From positions 310,001 through 374,000 of the forward strand of contig JANZNS010000003.1 in assembly GCA_025153445.1 (NCBI GenBank): DNA of 64,000 nucleotides. The letters are read 5' to 3'. The translations under genes and the position numbers were made by a program. This document shows, piece by piece, positions 46,031-54,883 of the stretch; positions within the stretch are counted from its first letter, which is position 1, and each line of letters starts with the position of its first letter. This DNA is from Marinobacter sp. BGYM27. Lineage in GTDB: Bacteria > Pseudomonadota > Gammaproteobacteria > Pseudomonadales > Oleiphilaceae. The notes beneath the pieces were generated by a model. It worked only from the letters and a program-made list of their open reading frames with translations, did not search any database and was not told the DNA's origin.

Positions 46031-46831
46031 CTAAATGACCTTCTTGCGCAACCAGGCCGAGATGGCCTCACCCATAATGACCAGCACCACAATCGCGATC
46101 AGTACCGTCGCCACGGTACGCCAGTCAAGCGTATCGATAGCGCCCTGCAGAATCACCCCGATGCCGCCCGCACCGACCAGGCCAAGCACTGTGGATTCCC
46201 GCAGGTTGATATCCCAACGCAAAACGCTCACCGCAAAAAACGCCGGCACGACCTGCGGCACAATGGCGTAGAGGATGACTTTTGCGTGAGATGCGCCGGT
46301 CGCTTCCAGTGCTTCGACGGGCTTGCGATCAATCTCCTCAATCGCTTCGCCTATCAGCTTGCCCAGAAAACCGACCGACCGGAACATGATCGCGACAATG
46401 CCAGCCACGACGCCCGGGCCAAATATCGCCACAAACAGCAACGCCCAGATCAGGGTATTCACCGAGCGGCTCGAGACCAGAATAAAACGCCCCAGCCACA
46501 GCGTGGCCTTATTGGGTGTCGTGTTCTGCGCTGAAATGTAGGCGACCGGTAATGACACCACGACCGCCAGCACTGTGGCGATGGTTGCGATGTTTACCGT
46601 TTCAATGAGCGCCCACACGATGGCATGGATGCTGGAAAAATCCGGCGGCACCATACGGCTGAGCAGGTCAGCAATCTGCACCGGGGCATCCCACACCCAG
46701 GGCCAGATGATATCGATGGTGGCCACCGACCAGAACACCGCCAGCGCCACTGCGGCCATGCTGGCGAAACGGATCCAGCGCTGTCGGGGGCTATATCGCG
46801 ACCAAGCGCGATCGGCTACAGATTGAGTCAC
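46031..46831 (-). CDS. Second phosphonate-type ABC transporter, permease 2 (PhnE-like)
   Basis: 266 residues, about six membrane segments, starting from a GTG that overlaps the preceding permease stop. EAA loop: EAIEEIDRKPVEALEATGASH. Ends with [17 protein letters not shown], the same C-terminal pattern as other PhnE proteins. It most likely pairs with the other permease as a heterodimer. Substrate could be phosphonate, phosphite or a related oxyanion; no lyase genes are in this operon. Confidence 0.88.
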   Translation of the reverse strand: MTQSVADRAWSRYSPRQRWIRFASMAAVALAVFWSVATIDIIWPWVWDAPVQIADLLSRMVPPDFSSIHAIVWALIETVNIATIATVLAVVVSLPVAYISAQNTTPNKATLWLGRFILVSSRSVNTLIWALLFVAIFGPGVVAGIVAIMFRSVGFLGKLIGEAIEEIDRKPVEALEATGASHAKVILYAIVPQVVPAFFAVSVLRWDINLRESTVLGLVGAGGIGVILQGAIDTLDWRTVATVLIAIVVLVIMGEAISAWLRKKVI

Positions 46832-47628
46832 CAGATATTTCTCCGAATACGGCCACTTACCGCTTCGCTGACAAGAATCGCCGCGATAATCACGATGGTA
46901 ATGGCAAGTGCAAAGTCGTAGTCATAACGGCCAAATGCGTTCATCAGGGTTGAGCCGATACCACCGGCACCCACGATGCCGACGACCGCCGACGCGCGCA
47001 GGTTACTGTCAAGCTGATACATGGCCAAGCCGATCTGACGCGGCATGATTTGCGGCAGCACAGCGTACTGAAGCATGGCGAGGTGGCCTGTGCCGGTACT
47101 TCTCAAGGCCTCAAGTTGCCCCATGTCGATTTCCTCGATGCGCTCGGCCAGCATCTTGGCCACAAAGCCTATCGAGTAAAGCGTCAGCGTCAGTATGCCC
47201 GCCACCGGGCCAAACCCCACGGCCTTCACAAAAAGGATCGCGACGATGACCGGATGAAAGCTGCGGGCAAAAATAATCAGGCCCCGGCCCAGCAGATACA
47301 CCGGCTTCGCTGCAATGTTGCGTGCCGCCATAAACGCGATCGGGACGCTCAGTAACACTCCCAGCAAAGTCGAGACGATGGCAATTTTCAGGCTTTCCAG
47401 AAAGCCATCGATCAGCAGCTCACTGCGGGAAAAATTGGGCGGAAAAGCGCCGGAGAATATGCGGGCTGCACGCTCCATCCCCTGAGCGACGCGATCCCAG
47501 TCGAATGGCAGGGTATAGAGCGCCCACACGGCATAGCCGACACAGGCGACCAGCATCACCCAGCGAACGATCGGGTTGCGAATAAACGGCGGCTTGCGCC
47601 AGGCACGATGAACGGCGCTGTCGCTCAT
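46828..47628 (-). CDS. Second phosphonate-type ABC transporter, permease 1 (PhnE-like)
   Basis: 266 residues with six membrane segments. EAA loop: ERIEEIDMGQLEALRSTGTGH. The C-terminal GIVGAGGIGSTLMNAFG matches PhnE proteins. It overlaps the upstream ATPase stop and the downstream permease start by four bases each, so the three genes are translated together. Two different permease genes distinguish this transporter from the phnCDE set at 14-17 kb. Confidence 0.88.
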   Translation of the reverse strand: MSDSAVHRAWRKPPFIRNPIVRWVMLVACVGYAVWALYTLPFDWDRVAQGMERAARIFSGAFPPNFSRSELLIDGFLESLKIAIVSTLLGVLLSVPIAFMAARNIAAKPVYLLGRGLIIFARSFHPVIVAILFVKAVGFGPVAGILTLTLYSIGFVAKMLAERIEEIDMGQLEALRSTGTGHLAMLQYAVLPQIMPRQIGLAMYQLDSNLRASAVVGIVGAGGIGSTLMNAFGRYDYDFALAITIVIIAAILVSEAVSGRIRRNIW

Positions 47629-48413
47629 GACACCACCGGTTGCGACGGTGTTTTACCCTCGCCCTGCTCTTCCGACTGGGTGCCACTGTAGACCTCACCC
47701 ATGGCTTGTTCATCAAGATCAGCAGGCGTGCCATCAAAAATCAGCCGTCCAAAGCGCATACCCACAATTCGCTGGGTAAACTCTTTGGCTTCATTGACGT
47801 TGTGAATATTGATCAACACGGGCAGTTTGAACTCGGCAGCAAGATTCTGGAGCAACTCCATAATCTGCCGTGAACTGACGGGATCCAGCGAGGCCGTGGG
47901 TTCATCCGCCAGCAGGATTTCCGGCTCCTGCATCAAGGCCCGCACCACCCCTACTCGCTGGCGCTCGCCACCGGAAAGCTCATCTGCGCGCTTGTCGGCA
48001 TAGTGAGCAATGCCAACCCGCTCCATCAGGTGAAACGCGCGATCAATATCTTCGGCGGGATAACGGCGCAGTGCGGCACGCCAATACGGGATATAGCCGA
48101 GCCGGCCGCACTGGACGTTTTCCATTACCGTGAGGCGATCAACCAGATTGAAGCCCTGAAAAATCATGCCGATATGGCGCCGCGCATGGCGCAGGTCATT
48201 GTGCCTGAGCCCTGTGAGTTCAACGCCATTCAACTCAATGCTGCCGGACGTCGGTTCGACCAGCCGATTGATGCAACGCAGCAAGGTGCTCTTACCGGCT
48301 CCTGAAGCGCCAATTATCGAGACCACGGATTCGTCGGGCACTTCAAGGTTCAGATCACGGAGCACCGGCTCTCCGTTGCCATACCGTTTAACAAGGTTAC
48401 TTATTTTTAGCAT
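47625..48413 (-). CDS. Second phosphonate-type ABC transporter ATPase (PhnC-like)
   Basis: 262 residues. Walker A GASGAGKST, Q-loop MIFQGFNLVDRLTV, signature LSGGERQRVGVVRA, Walker [14 protein letters not shown]-loop VLINIHNV. The RLTVMENVQCGRLGY segment marks the PhnC group. The start at 48413 is preferred over an upstream GTG because the signal there is stronger and the ATP-binding domain begins at once. Lies 58 bases downstream of the binding-protein gene. Confidence 0.9.
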   Translation of the reverse strand: MLKISNLVKRYGNGEPVLRDLNLEVPDESVVSIIGASGAGKSTLLRCINRLVEPTSGSIELNGVELTGLRHNDLRHARRHIGMIFQGFNLVDRLTVMENVQCGRLGYIPYWRAALRRYPAEDIDRAFHLMERVGIAHYADKRADELSGGERQRVGVVRALMQEPEILLADEPTASLDPVSSRQIMELLQNLAAEFKLPVLINIHNVNEAKEFTQRIVGMRFGRLIFDGTPADLDEQAMGEVYSGTQSEEQGEGKTPSQPVVS

Positions 48414-48495
48414 ACTGCTGTCTCTGGTTCGAAACACTGCCGCTGCGCCACAGGGAGTCGCAGCGCAGCGGTGCCGGATAAATAGAAGGTGGGGC

Positions 48496-49494
48496 TTACT
48501 TGAGGTTTTCCTTGGTGTAAGTCACGCCGTTGGCTTGCTGGATATCACGGATGATTTCCCAGTCGTCCTTGTACGTGATCGGCACAAACTTGGTGACGCC
48601 CTTGAACTCTTCACCCAGAGCCGTGCCTTTCATGTTGAAGCTGAAAAAAGCTTCCTTGATCTTCTCGGCCAGTTCCGGCTTCAGGCTGTGCGAGTAGGTG
48701 TACGACGTTGTCGGGAAAGACTTCGACTCATAAATGATCTTGACCTCTTCCGGATCAAACAGATCACGCTGGGCCATCCGGTCAACGACCTCTGACGCTA
48801 CCGGTGCGGCATCGTAATCGCCTGCCACTACGCCCAGCATCGACTGATCGTGGGAGCCGGAATACACCACTTCGTAATCATCGCCCGGCACGATGCCCTC
48901 TTTGGGGAACAGCGCGCGAGGTGCCTGGTTGCCGGAATTCGATGTCGGCGAGGTATGCGCTACCCGCTTGCCTTTCAAATCTTCCATCGTGTCGATGCCG
49001 CTGTCTTTGCGGGTATACAACTGGAGCTTGTAACCAAACGAGCCATCATCCGATCCCATGATCGCAAAAGGCACCGCGCCGCCCAGATTAACCGCAAACG
49101 GTGTGGGGCCCGTCGAGTAGCCGGCGATATGGATGCGATTACTGCGCATGGCTTCAATTTCGGCAGAGTTGGATTGCACAGCGAAGAAGCGCACGTCCTT
49201 GCCGGTTACGTCACTGAGGTGCTTGATGAAAGGCTTCCAGATATCAGCGTAGATCGCAGGATCCTCAACCGGTGTATAGGCGAATACCAACGTATCAGGG
49301 TCAATCTGATCGGCACTATTAGTCGGGGTATCGGCAACCAGGTCGCCATCAGCATCACAGTATATTTCGGCTAACTGGCCGCGGTTCTTGCAGTCAGCTG
49401 CGGTCGCAGAACCGGGCAGAATCAGGCCGGCAAGCAAGAGCGATGACAGCCAAAGCGGTGCAGAACGGGTAACACGAGACAAAGGTAATGGCAT
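48496..49494 (-). CDS. Second phosphonate-type ABC transporter binding protein (PhnD-like)
   Basis: 332 residues from an ATG with AAGGAG. A signal peptide (about 32 residues, ending near SATA) is followed by a PhnD/phosphite-type fold: FAYTPVEDPAIYADIWKPFIKHL, HIAGYSTGPTPFAV, HTSPTSNSGNQAPRALFP and YSGSHDQSMLGVVAGDYDAA. The STSG/TSNSG loop that grips phosphonates in PhnD is retained. The N-terminal CKNRGQLAEIYCDADGD insert with two Cys is unlike E. coli PhnD and may form a disulfide. Substrate among phosphonate, phosphite or hypophosphite is open. Confidence 0.85.
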   Translation of the reverse strand: MPLPLSRVTRSAPLWLSSLLLAGLILPGSATAADCKNRGQLAEIYCDADGDLVADTPTNSADQIDPDTLVFAYTPVEDPAIYADIWKPFIKHLSDVTGKDVRFFAVQSNSAEIEAMRSNRIHIAGYSTGPTPFAVNLGGAVPFAIMGSDDGSFGYKLQLYTRKDSGIDTMEDLKGKRVAHTSPTSNSGNQAPRALFPKEGIVPGDDYEVVYSGSHDQSMLGVVAGDYDAAPVASEVVDRMAQRDLFDPEEVKIIYESKSFPTTSYTYSHSLKPELAEKIKEAFFSFNMKGTALGEEFKGVTKFVPITYKDDWEIIRDIQQANGVTYTKENLK

Positions 49495-49746
49495 AAGACT
49501 GACTCCTTTCCCTGTTGATTTTGTTGTTGTGATTTTTAGGAATGCGTTTTCAAGATTACTCAGCATAGTTGGCTTTCACAATCCCTGCTCTTATACCCAT
49601 TGTCTAATTGACGGACTCAATTCGCTTTCCATGAATATCGGTTCAAAGCTTGACCAAATGGACACTGGCACCCACATAGGCCTCTGTGTAAGCATGGTTG
49701 CTTTTCCGCGACCGATGGCCACAGCGGCGCAACCAGCAGGTAGCCA

Positions 49747-50532
49747 ATGTTCGAAGGACTCAATATTGTCTGGCAGGGATCGATTGCCAGCTTTCTGGCC
49801 GGTATGGGAACCAGCCTTGGCGCTCTGGGCGTATTCCTCGTGCGTACGCTGTCGATCCGGCTGCAGGATGCACTGCTGAGCGCCGCCGCGGGCGTGATGC
49901 TGGCCGCTTCATTTTTCTCATTGCTATTACCGGGAATTGAGTACGGGGAAGCCCTGACCGGTCATACCTGGATTGCTGCCCTTATCGTCATTGCCGGACT
50001 ATCAATGGGCGCAGTGACCCTGTATATCATTCATCAACGCCTGCCCCACGAACACTTCATGCTCGGACGTGAAGGTCCTGAAGGTGCGCATATCCGCCGG
50101 ATCTGGCTATTTATCGTTGCGATCACGCTTCATAACTTTCCCGAAGGCATGGCGGTCGGTGTCGGCTTTGGCGGCGGTAATACGGGGAACGGTATTGCGC
50201 TGGCGATAGGCATTGGTCTTCAGAACATTCCGGAAGGTCTGGCTGTTGCCGTATCACTACTTGGCATTCAGTACAGCCGACTGCAGGCCTTTTCGATTGC
50301 CGTACTGACAGGGCTGGTCGAGCCCATCGGCGGGATATTCGGAGCCGCCATGGTGTGGCTGGCGGAGCCTATCATGCCGTGGACGCTGGGTTTCGCAGCC
50401 GGCGCCATGCTGTTTATTATCAGTGACGAAATCATTCCTGAAACCCATAACAACCGGAACAAAACCCTGGCCACATTTTCACTGCTGGGCGGTTTTTCCG
50501 TGATGATGTTTCTGGATGCAACGCTCGGCTGA
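49747..50532 (+). CDS. ZIP-family divalent metal transporter
   Basis: 261 residues, eight predicted membrane segments. The paired metal-binding motifs HNFPEGMAVG and QNIPEGLAVA are typical of ZIP/ZupT proteins that import Zn2+, Fe2+ or Mn2+. In the second motif the His is replaced by Gln, as in several ZupT-like proteins. Divergent from the second PhnD gene. No Zur or Fur site was recognised. Confidence 0.9.
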   Translation: MFEGLNIVWQGSIASFLAGMGTSLGALGVFLVRTLSIRLQDALLSAAAGVMLAASFFSLLLPGIEYGEALTGHTWIAALIVIAGLSMGAVTLYIIHQRLPHEHFMLGREGPEGAHIRRIWLFIVAITLHNFPEGMAVGVGFGGGNTGNGIALAIGIGLQNIPEGLAVAVSLLGIQYSRLQAFSIAVLTGLVEPIGGIFGAAMVWLAEPIMPWTLGFAAGAMLFIISDEIIPETHNNRNKTLATFSLLGGFSVMMFLDATLG

Positions 50533-50800
50533 ACCACGCTCTACCCACGTCTACTTCACAGCATTTCCCCTTTACTAACGAGCCCTTACAGGCGCGTCCC
50601 ACCGTACCTGCCGCCCCCGTCACTTCATGACGAAATCAAAACGATTTACAACCTATGTTAATAAGCCATGCGAACGAACCATGTCATGATTAACAACCAG
50701 CCAAGTGATCCTGTTTTAGGTTCGTCAACGACCATTGGAACTTGACCATCACTATTGCTAATGCACTTTTCAGCGATGCCCTTGGCAAGGAACGAACGTT

Positions 50801-51172
50801 ATGAAAAAGGACGCCACTACCCGGGCAACCGGTCAGGTATCAGAAGCCGAAATCATCTGTTCAGAGCTCGCCGTTTCAGCAGGCGATTACCACAAAGCAA
50901 TCGAATTACTTTGGTCCCAGTCTGCGATCGACGACGCCAAAGCAAGTGTGGCTTCACGCATTTTGCTCGGTGCTTACGATCCGACAAATTGGGGTATTAC
51001 ATTCTGCGACCTGGGTTCGCTGGATTATCCCCTGCTGAAAGCCGCTCTGATTGTCATACGCGGCCGACTGGTGCTCGGTATTGAGCCACACACTGTCATT
51101 TCGAATGGTCCGGCGCGCTTCCGCCAACTGATAGAGCGAAGCTATCCGCGACATCTAAAGATTGCCCAGTGA
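50801..51172 (+). CDS. Conserved-looking protein of unknown function
   Basis: 123 residues with AAGGAA before the ATG. No domain is recognised. The protein has an alpha-helical, soluble look, with RILLGAYDPTNWGITFCDLGSLDYPLLKAALIVIRGRLVLG as its most distinctive stretch. Preceded by 268 bases in which I see nothing firm. A short membrane-protein frame overlaps its stop. Confidence 0.5.
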   Translation: MKKDATTRATGQVSEAEIICSELAVSAGDYHKAIELLWSQSAIDDAKASVASRILLGAYDPTNWGITFCDLGSLDYPLLKAALIVIRGRLVLGIEPHTVISNGPARFRQLIERSYPRHLKIAQ

Positions 51173-51441
51173 ATCAGCAGCAGTTGCCATTCAGGCAGTT
51201 TTTATCGGTGCTTTGGCTGATCGCCGTCTGGCTTGGTGCTCAAGCCATACTGAATTCAATGTCGGGTGAGTACACACAGGTTGAAACCAGCCCAACCCGG
51301 CCAAGCGGATACGAGGCGCAAGCCAGCACCACAATACAGCCTCTGTGCTCATGCGGTTCGGTTGGGCAGGTAAACCGTGCAACCGGCATTGAACAACCGG
51401 CCTGTCCGGAAAACGCAAACCGCACATGCGAAGCGTTTTAG
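51169..51441 (+). CDS. Possible small membrane protein
   Basis: 90 residues from a GTG that overlaps the preceding stop (GTGA). One hydrophobic segment (residues 8-28) and then a Cys-containing, polar tail. The overlap and the membrane segment favour a real gene, but there is no independent ribosome site or family match. Confidence 0.3.
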   Translation: MNQQQLPFRQFLSVLWLIAVWLGAQAILNSMSGEYTQVETSPTRPSGYEAQASTTIQPLCSCGSVGQVNRATGIEQPACPENANRTCEAF

Positions 51442-51537
51442 CGTGCGCTAACACAAGACATCGGAATTGGCCCATTGGAAGACACACAGCCAGGCCACAA
51501 ATAACTGATCAGATTATATCGAGGCAGGAGTCCCCTT

Positions 51538-52347
51538 TTGGAACCGAGTTGTATCATCAGACATTTTGAGCACTACTCTCCATTGGGAGAGAGTGACAAG
51601 GCTCTTCTGGATTCCCTTGAGAAAACCCCGAAAACCTACCGTAAAAATACAGCCGTGTGGCACCAGGGTTCCCCCTGCGAGGACTTCTATACGGTAAAAC
51701 AGGGCTGGGCTTATTCTTTCAGGAACATGGAAGATGGCTCACGGCAGGTGCTCGATATTTACGTGCCGGGTGACATTGTAGGACTACGTGAGCTTGCCTT
51801 TGAGAAGCGAATCACCGGTTTGATGGCGCTATCCGATGCCACGCTCTGCCCTTTTCCGAAAGCCAGACTGATGGAAGTGTTTTCTGAATCGCTTCTGCTG
51901 TGCAGCATCTTCTTTATGGTGAGCTCGGCCGACCAGGCACTGCTGCTGGCGCGACTGGTGAACTTTGGTCGTCGCTCCGCCCGACAAAAGCTCGCTCACT
52001 TGCTGCTCGAGGTATCCAAGCGCCTTGAAAAAACCAACTACGATTCCCGCAATCCTCTCAGGCTGCCGCTAACCCAGGCGCTACTCGCTGATGCGCTGGG
52101 CCTTAGTGTGGTGCATGTTAACCGGGTGTTTCGTGAGCTTCGGGACGAAGGGCTGATCAGTTCGGCTGCCGGTGAAGTCGAATTGCTCGATATCAAAGGC
52201 CTGAGCAAAGTCGCGTGTTTTGAGGCTGATTATCTTGAAGAAAATGACGTGCTTATGATTCAGCACGCACGCGATGTTCAATCACGCGTCGGCCATCCCC
52301 TTGACGCAGCGCAGACCGATCAGGAACTGACCCACTCCACGAAGTAA
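51538..52347 (+). CDS. Crp/Fnr-family transcriptional regulator (paralogue 2)
   Basis: 269 residues from a TTG preceded by AGGAG. Same layout as the protein at 34282-35082: beta-roll (DIYVPGDIVGLRELAFEK), dimer helix, winged helix with LPLTQALLADALGLSVVHVNRVFREL. Key FNR Cys residues are absent. The two proteins are similar over nearly their full length, so they are recent or conserved paralogues with possibly different inducers. Convergent with the coiled-coil stress gene across a hairpin. Confidence 0.87.
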   Translation: MEPSCIIRHFEHYSPLGESDKALLDSLEKTPKTYRKNTAVWHQGSPCEDFYTVKQGWAYSFRNMEDGSRQVLDIYVPGDIVGLRELAFEKRITGLMALSDATLCPFPKARLMEVFSESLLLCSIFFMVSSADQALLLARLVNFGRRSARQKLAHLLLEVSKRLEKTNYDSRNPLRLPLTQALLADALGLSVVHVNRVFRELRDEGLISSAAGEVELLDIKGLSKVACFEADYLEENDVLMIQHARDVQSRVGHPLDAAQTDQELTHSTK

Positions 52348-52406
52348 GTCCGATCAGGTTGCCCTGTTGATTGCTTCAAACGCTGCGGCCAGTTTGCCCC
52401 ATCCAG

Positions 52407-52450
52407 TCAGGGGCCCATACTCACCAAAAGAGTGAGTTAAAGGCCCCTGA
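52407..52450. terminator. Two-part bidirectional terminator
   Basis: TCAGGGGCC pairs with GGCCCCTGA (9 bp), enclosing a second stem ACTCAC/GTGAGT. It lies between the convergent Crp/Fnr and coiled-coil protein genes. Confidence 0.6.
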
Positions 52451-52453
52451 TAC

Positions 52454-52951
52454 TCAGATACTGTTTCGGCGCTTTTCGTTCTCGTCAGCTTCGACTTCTC
52501 TTTCCGCGTTATCCCAGGCTTCAGACAAGCCTTCATAGGCGCTGGAGAACCCTTTCTTCATTCGACCCCATGCGGTGGACGAGCTGTCTTTGAGGCGTTC
52601 ATACCAGTCGCCCACCTTTTCACGCTGGGCACGTAAGGCATCCAGACTCTCGCGGGTCTGTTCGCGGGTGGCGTCGCTCATCTCGTCCCAGTCTTCCGCC
52701 ACACGTTTCTCGAGGGTTGCGATCCGCTCGTCGAGTACCTCAAGTGTATCGCTGATCGAGCGAGCAGCTTCGTCCCGCTGCTCGGCGGTGTAGTTTTTCA
52801 GTTTTTCAGCCAGCGCCCGGGTGTCCTGCTTCAGTTCTTCAACCGACGGCGGCGTATCTTCCGCTTCCGCGCTTGCCAGCATCGGAGTAGCCAGGGCTAT
52901 CGCAGCCAGCACAGCAGCCCTTGACCAGCGTGTCGTTCGACGAGATGTCAT
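52454..52951 (-). CDS. Exported coiled-coil stress protein, sll1863-like
   Basis: 165 residues from an ATG with AGGAAA. A signal peptide (MTSRRTTRWSRAAVLAAIALATPMLASA) is followed by an almost entirely helical, charged body (VEELKQDTRALAEKLKNYTAEQRDEA, LDERIATLEKRVAEDWDEM). This resembles the sll1863-type stress proteins. Periplasmic or membrane-associated; function unknown. The upstream open frame, in the leader, is not part of the protein. Confidence 0.7.
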   Translation of the reverse strand: MTSRRTTRWSRAAVLAAIALATPMLASAEAEDTPPSVEELKQDTRALAEKLKNYTAEQRDEAARSISDTLEVLDERIATLEKRVAEDWDEMSDATREQTRESLDALRAQREKVGDWYERLKDSSSTAWGRMKKGFSSAYEGLSEAWDNAEREVEADENEKRRNSI

Positions 52952-53111
52952 ATCGTTTTCCTGTTGCTCAATCCGTTTATGTGAGGGATACACTGAGAAT
53001 AGCCTCTTGTTGGTAGCAACCTCCAGCCCTGACACGCTATATAGGGAGCTATTCAAATGCCATGCGGCGCACTATGATGGAAACACATTCACTGTAACAA
53101 TCGGGACGCTT

Positions 53112-53741
53112 GTGCTGTCGCTGAACCTTCATCTTCTGTCTGCGTTTATCCCGACATTTTTCGTCGTTTCCATTACGCCGGGAATGTGTATGACTCTGGC
53201 GCTATCGCTGGGCATCACAATCGGTGTGCGTCGCGCAATGTGGATGATGGCGGGTGAACTGGTCGGTGTCGCACTGGCCGCGACCTCTGCGGCCGTCGGT
53301 GTCGCCGCATTCATGCTGAAATACCCGACGGCATTCATTTTGTTCAAGTATGCCGGCGGCCTCTACCTGGCCTGGCTGGGCATCCAACTCTGGCGCTCAC
53401 GAGGCAAGCTGGCCATGCCCGAAACCGATGCCCCTGCGCCGACATCATCCAGAGTACAGCTCGCTATTCAGGGTTTTGTCACAGCAATCGCCAATCCCAA
53501 GGGTTGGGCTTTTTTTGTCGCACTGCTGCCGCCGTTTATCGACAGCGATTTGCCCATGGCGCCTCAGTTGACTGTGTTGATCCTGATTATTCTGTGTCTG
53601 GAGTTTATTTGCCTGCAGCTTTATGCCCACGGTGGAAAAAAGCTGAGTCAGGCGTTGCGGCGTGGTGCCGGCGTTCGCGTGATGAACAGAATTGCCGGCA
53701 CCTTGATGATTATGGTGGGCGGCTGGTTGGCGCTGGCCTGA
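53112..53741 (+). CDS. LysE/RhtB-family amino-acid exporter
   Basis: 209 residues from a GTG at 53112, matching the usual length for the family. The N-terminal FFVVSITPGMCMTLALSLGITIGVRRAM is the RhtB/LysE signature, followed by six membrane segments and FVTAIANPKGWAFFVALLPPFI. The longer open frame upstream (from 52821) is antisense to the stress-protein gene and is not credible. Exports amino acids or related metabolites; substrate unknown. Confidence 0.87.
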   Translation: MLSLNLHLLSAFIPTFFVVSITPGMCMTLALSLGITIGVRRAMWMMAGELVGVALAATSAAVGVAAFMLKYPTAFILFKYAGGLYLAWLGIQLWRSRGKLAMPETDAPAPTSSRVQLAIQGFVTAIANPKGWAFFVALLPPFIDSDLPMAPQLTVLILIILCLEFICLQLYAHGGKKLSQALRRGAGVRVMNRIAGTLMIMVGGWLALA

Positions 53742-53745
53742 GGTT

Positions 53746-54639
53746 TCAGCTCTTTTCAGCGGCGCCTCGCAGCATTGCCTGCAACAGCTCATCGGCATCA
53801 AACTTGGTCAGCGCTTCATCGGCTCCCACCTGAGTGGCGTAGCTTACACTCATTTCGCTGTTCAGTGACGTGTGGAGAATGATGTACGGCTGAACTTTCA
53901 ACGTCGGGTTATCGCGCACGCTAAACGCCAGTTCGTAGCCATCCAGCCCGGGCATTTCGATATCGCTGACCAGAATGTGGATCGGCTGCTGATCCCTGTC
54001 CGCCTCCAGCATGGTGTCCAGCGCTCGCTGGCCGTTCGACGTTACCTGATACGGAATATCCTTGCTGTCGAGTACGTCTGACAGCTGCTTTCGGGCGACT
54101 TTGGAGTCATCCACCAACAGAATATTCATTGCCCTCAAGGCTTCCCGCTGCACGTCTGTCAGCACCACTGACGCCAGGTCTCCGCTTTGGGGGTACACCA
54201 GCGAAAGCAACAATTCCACATCAAGCAATTGCACCAGCTGCCCTTCGAGATCCAGCAAGCCAGTAACAAACGCCCGACTGCCCAACGCTGACGGTGGCGG
54301 CTGAACCTGCTGCCAGTCTGCTTCGACAATCTTGTCGACACTGCGCACGACGAAGCCGATTTCCTTACGCTGGATATCGGTAATGATGATTGAGCTGGTC
54401 TTGCATTCTTCCGCCGTTAACGGGCGATAGCCGACGGCAGCGGCCATATCAATCACTGGCACCGCGGAACCGCGAAACATAAGCGTGCCGATAACAGACG
54501 GATGACTGTGCGGCAGTTGAGTCAGCGACGTGAACGACATGATTTCACGGATCTTGAGAGTGCCGATAGCAAACGACTTCTGCCCTCCCAGACCGAACAA
54601 CAGTAATTTCTGATAGTGATTACTTCGATTGGATTTCAA
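53746..54639 (-). CDS. cheV: Chemotaxis coupling protein CheV
   Basis: 297 residues. An N-terminal CheW-like domain (about 1-165) is joined to a C-terminal receiver (about 172-290). The receiver has the acidic pocket NILLVDDSKVARKQL, the phospho-acceptor Asp in ILVSDIEMPG, and the Lys in DEALTKFDAD. CheV links chemoreceptors to CheA and tunes signal strength by its phosphorylation. No other che genes are in the window, so it acts with a distant cluster; the BdlA-like transducer at 24.8 kb is a possible partner. A perfect hairpin lies in its leader. Confidence 0.92.
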   Translation of the reverse strand: MKSNRSNHYQKLLLFGLGGQKSFAIGTLKIREIMSFTSLTQLPHSHPSVIGTLMFRGSAVPVIDMAAAVGYRPLTAEECKTSSIIITDIQRKEIGFVVRSVDKIVEADWQQVQPPPSALGSRAFVTGLLDLEGQLVQLLDVELLLSLVYPQSGDLASVVLTDVQREALRAMNILLVDDSKVARKQLSDVLDSKDIPYQVTSNGQRALDTMLEADRDQQPIHILVSDIEMPGLDGYELAFSVRDNPTLKVQPYIILHTSLNSEMSVSYATQVGADEALTKFDADELLQAMLRGAAEKS

Positions 54640-54664
54640 TGTCGTGAGTCCTGAATAAAGCTGT

Positions 54665-54695
54665 CGCTATTGCCGGAGACATACCGGCAATAGCG
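54665..54695 (-). promoter_or_regulatory. Perfect 12-bp inverted repeat in the cheV leader
   Basis: CGCTATTGCCGG and CCGGCAATAGCG flank a 7-base spacer, 26 bases upstream of the cheV start. No T-run follows. It may be an operator or an mRNA hairpin affecting translation. Confidence 0.4.
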
Positions 54696-54883
54696 GGTCA
54701 CAAGATAACACCCATCATTACCAACCGGCCTGTTGATCCCGTGTCGTCCTGACGCAAATAATGGGGTAAGGGTTACACTTGAACTTAATACGCCATCGTC
54801 ACGATATCAATTGCCGTTTGTATCGCCGTCATCATCATGTCCTGTTCCGGTGATGATTGGCATACAGCGCGAGGAAAATGTCT

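Noticed and set aside
49602-49612. GTCTAATTGAC before the second PhnD gene as a PhnF site
   Set aside because: Shares only one half (TTGTCTA) with the phn palindromes and has a different centre; too weak to call.
52821-53111. Extension of the LysE gene upstream to 52821
   Set aside because: It runs antisense into the stress-protein gene and is not family-like; the 209-residue start fits LysE length.
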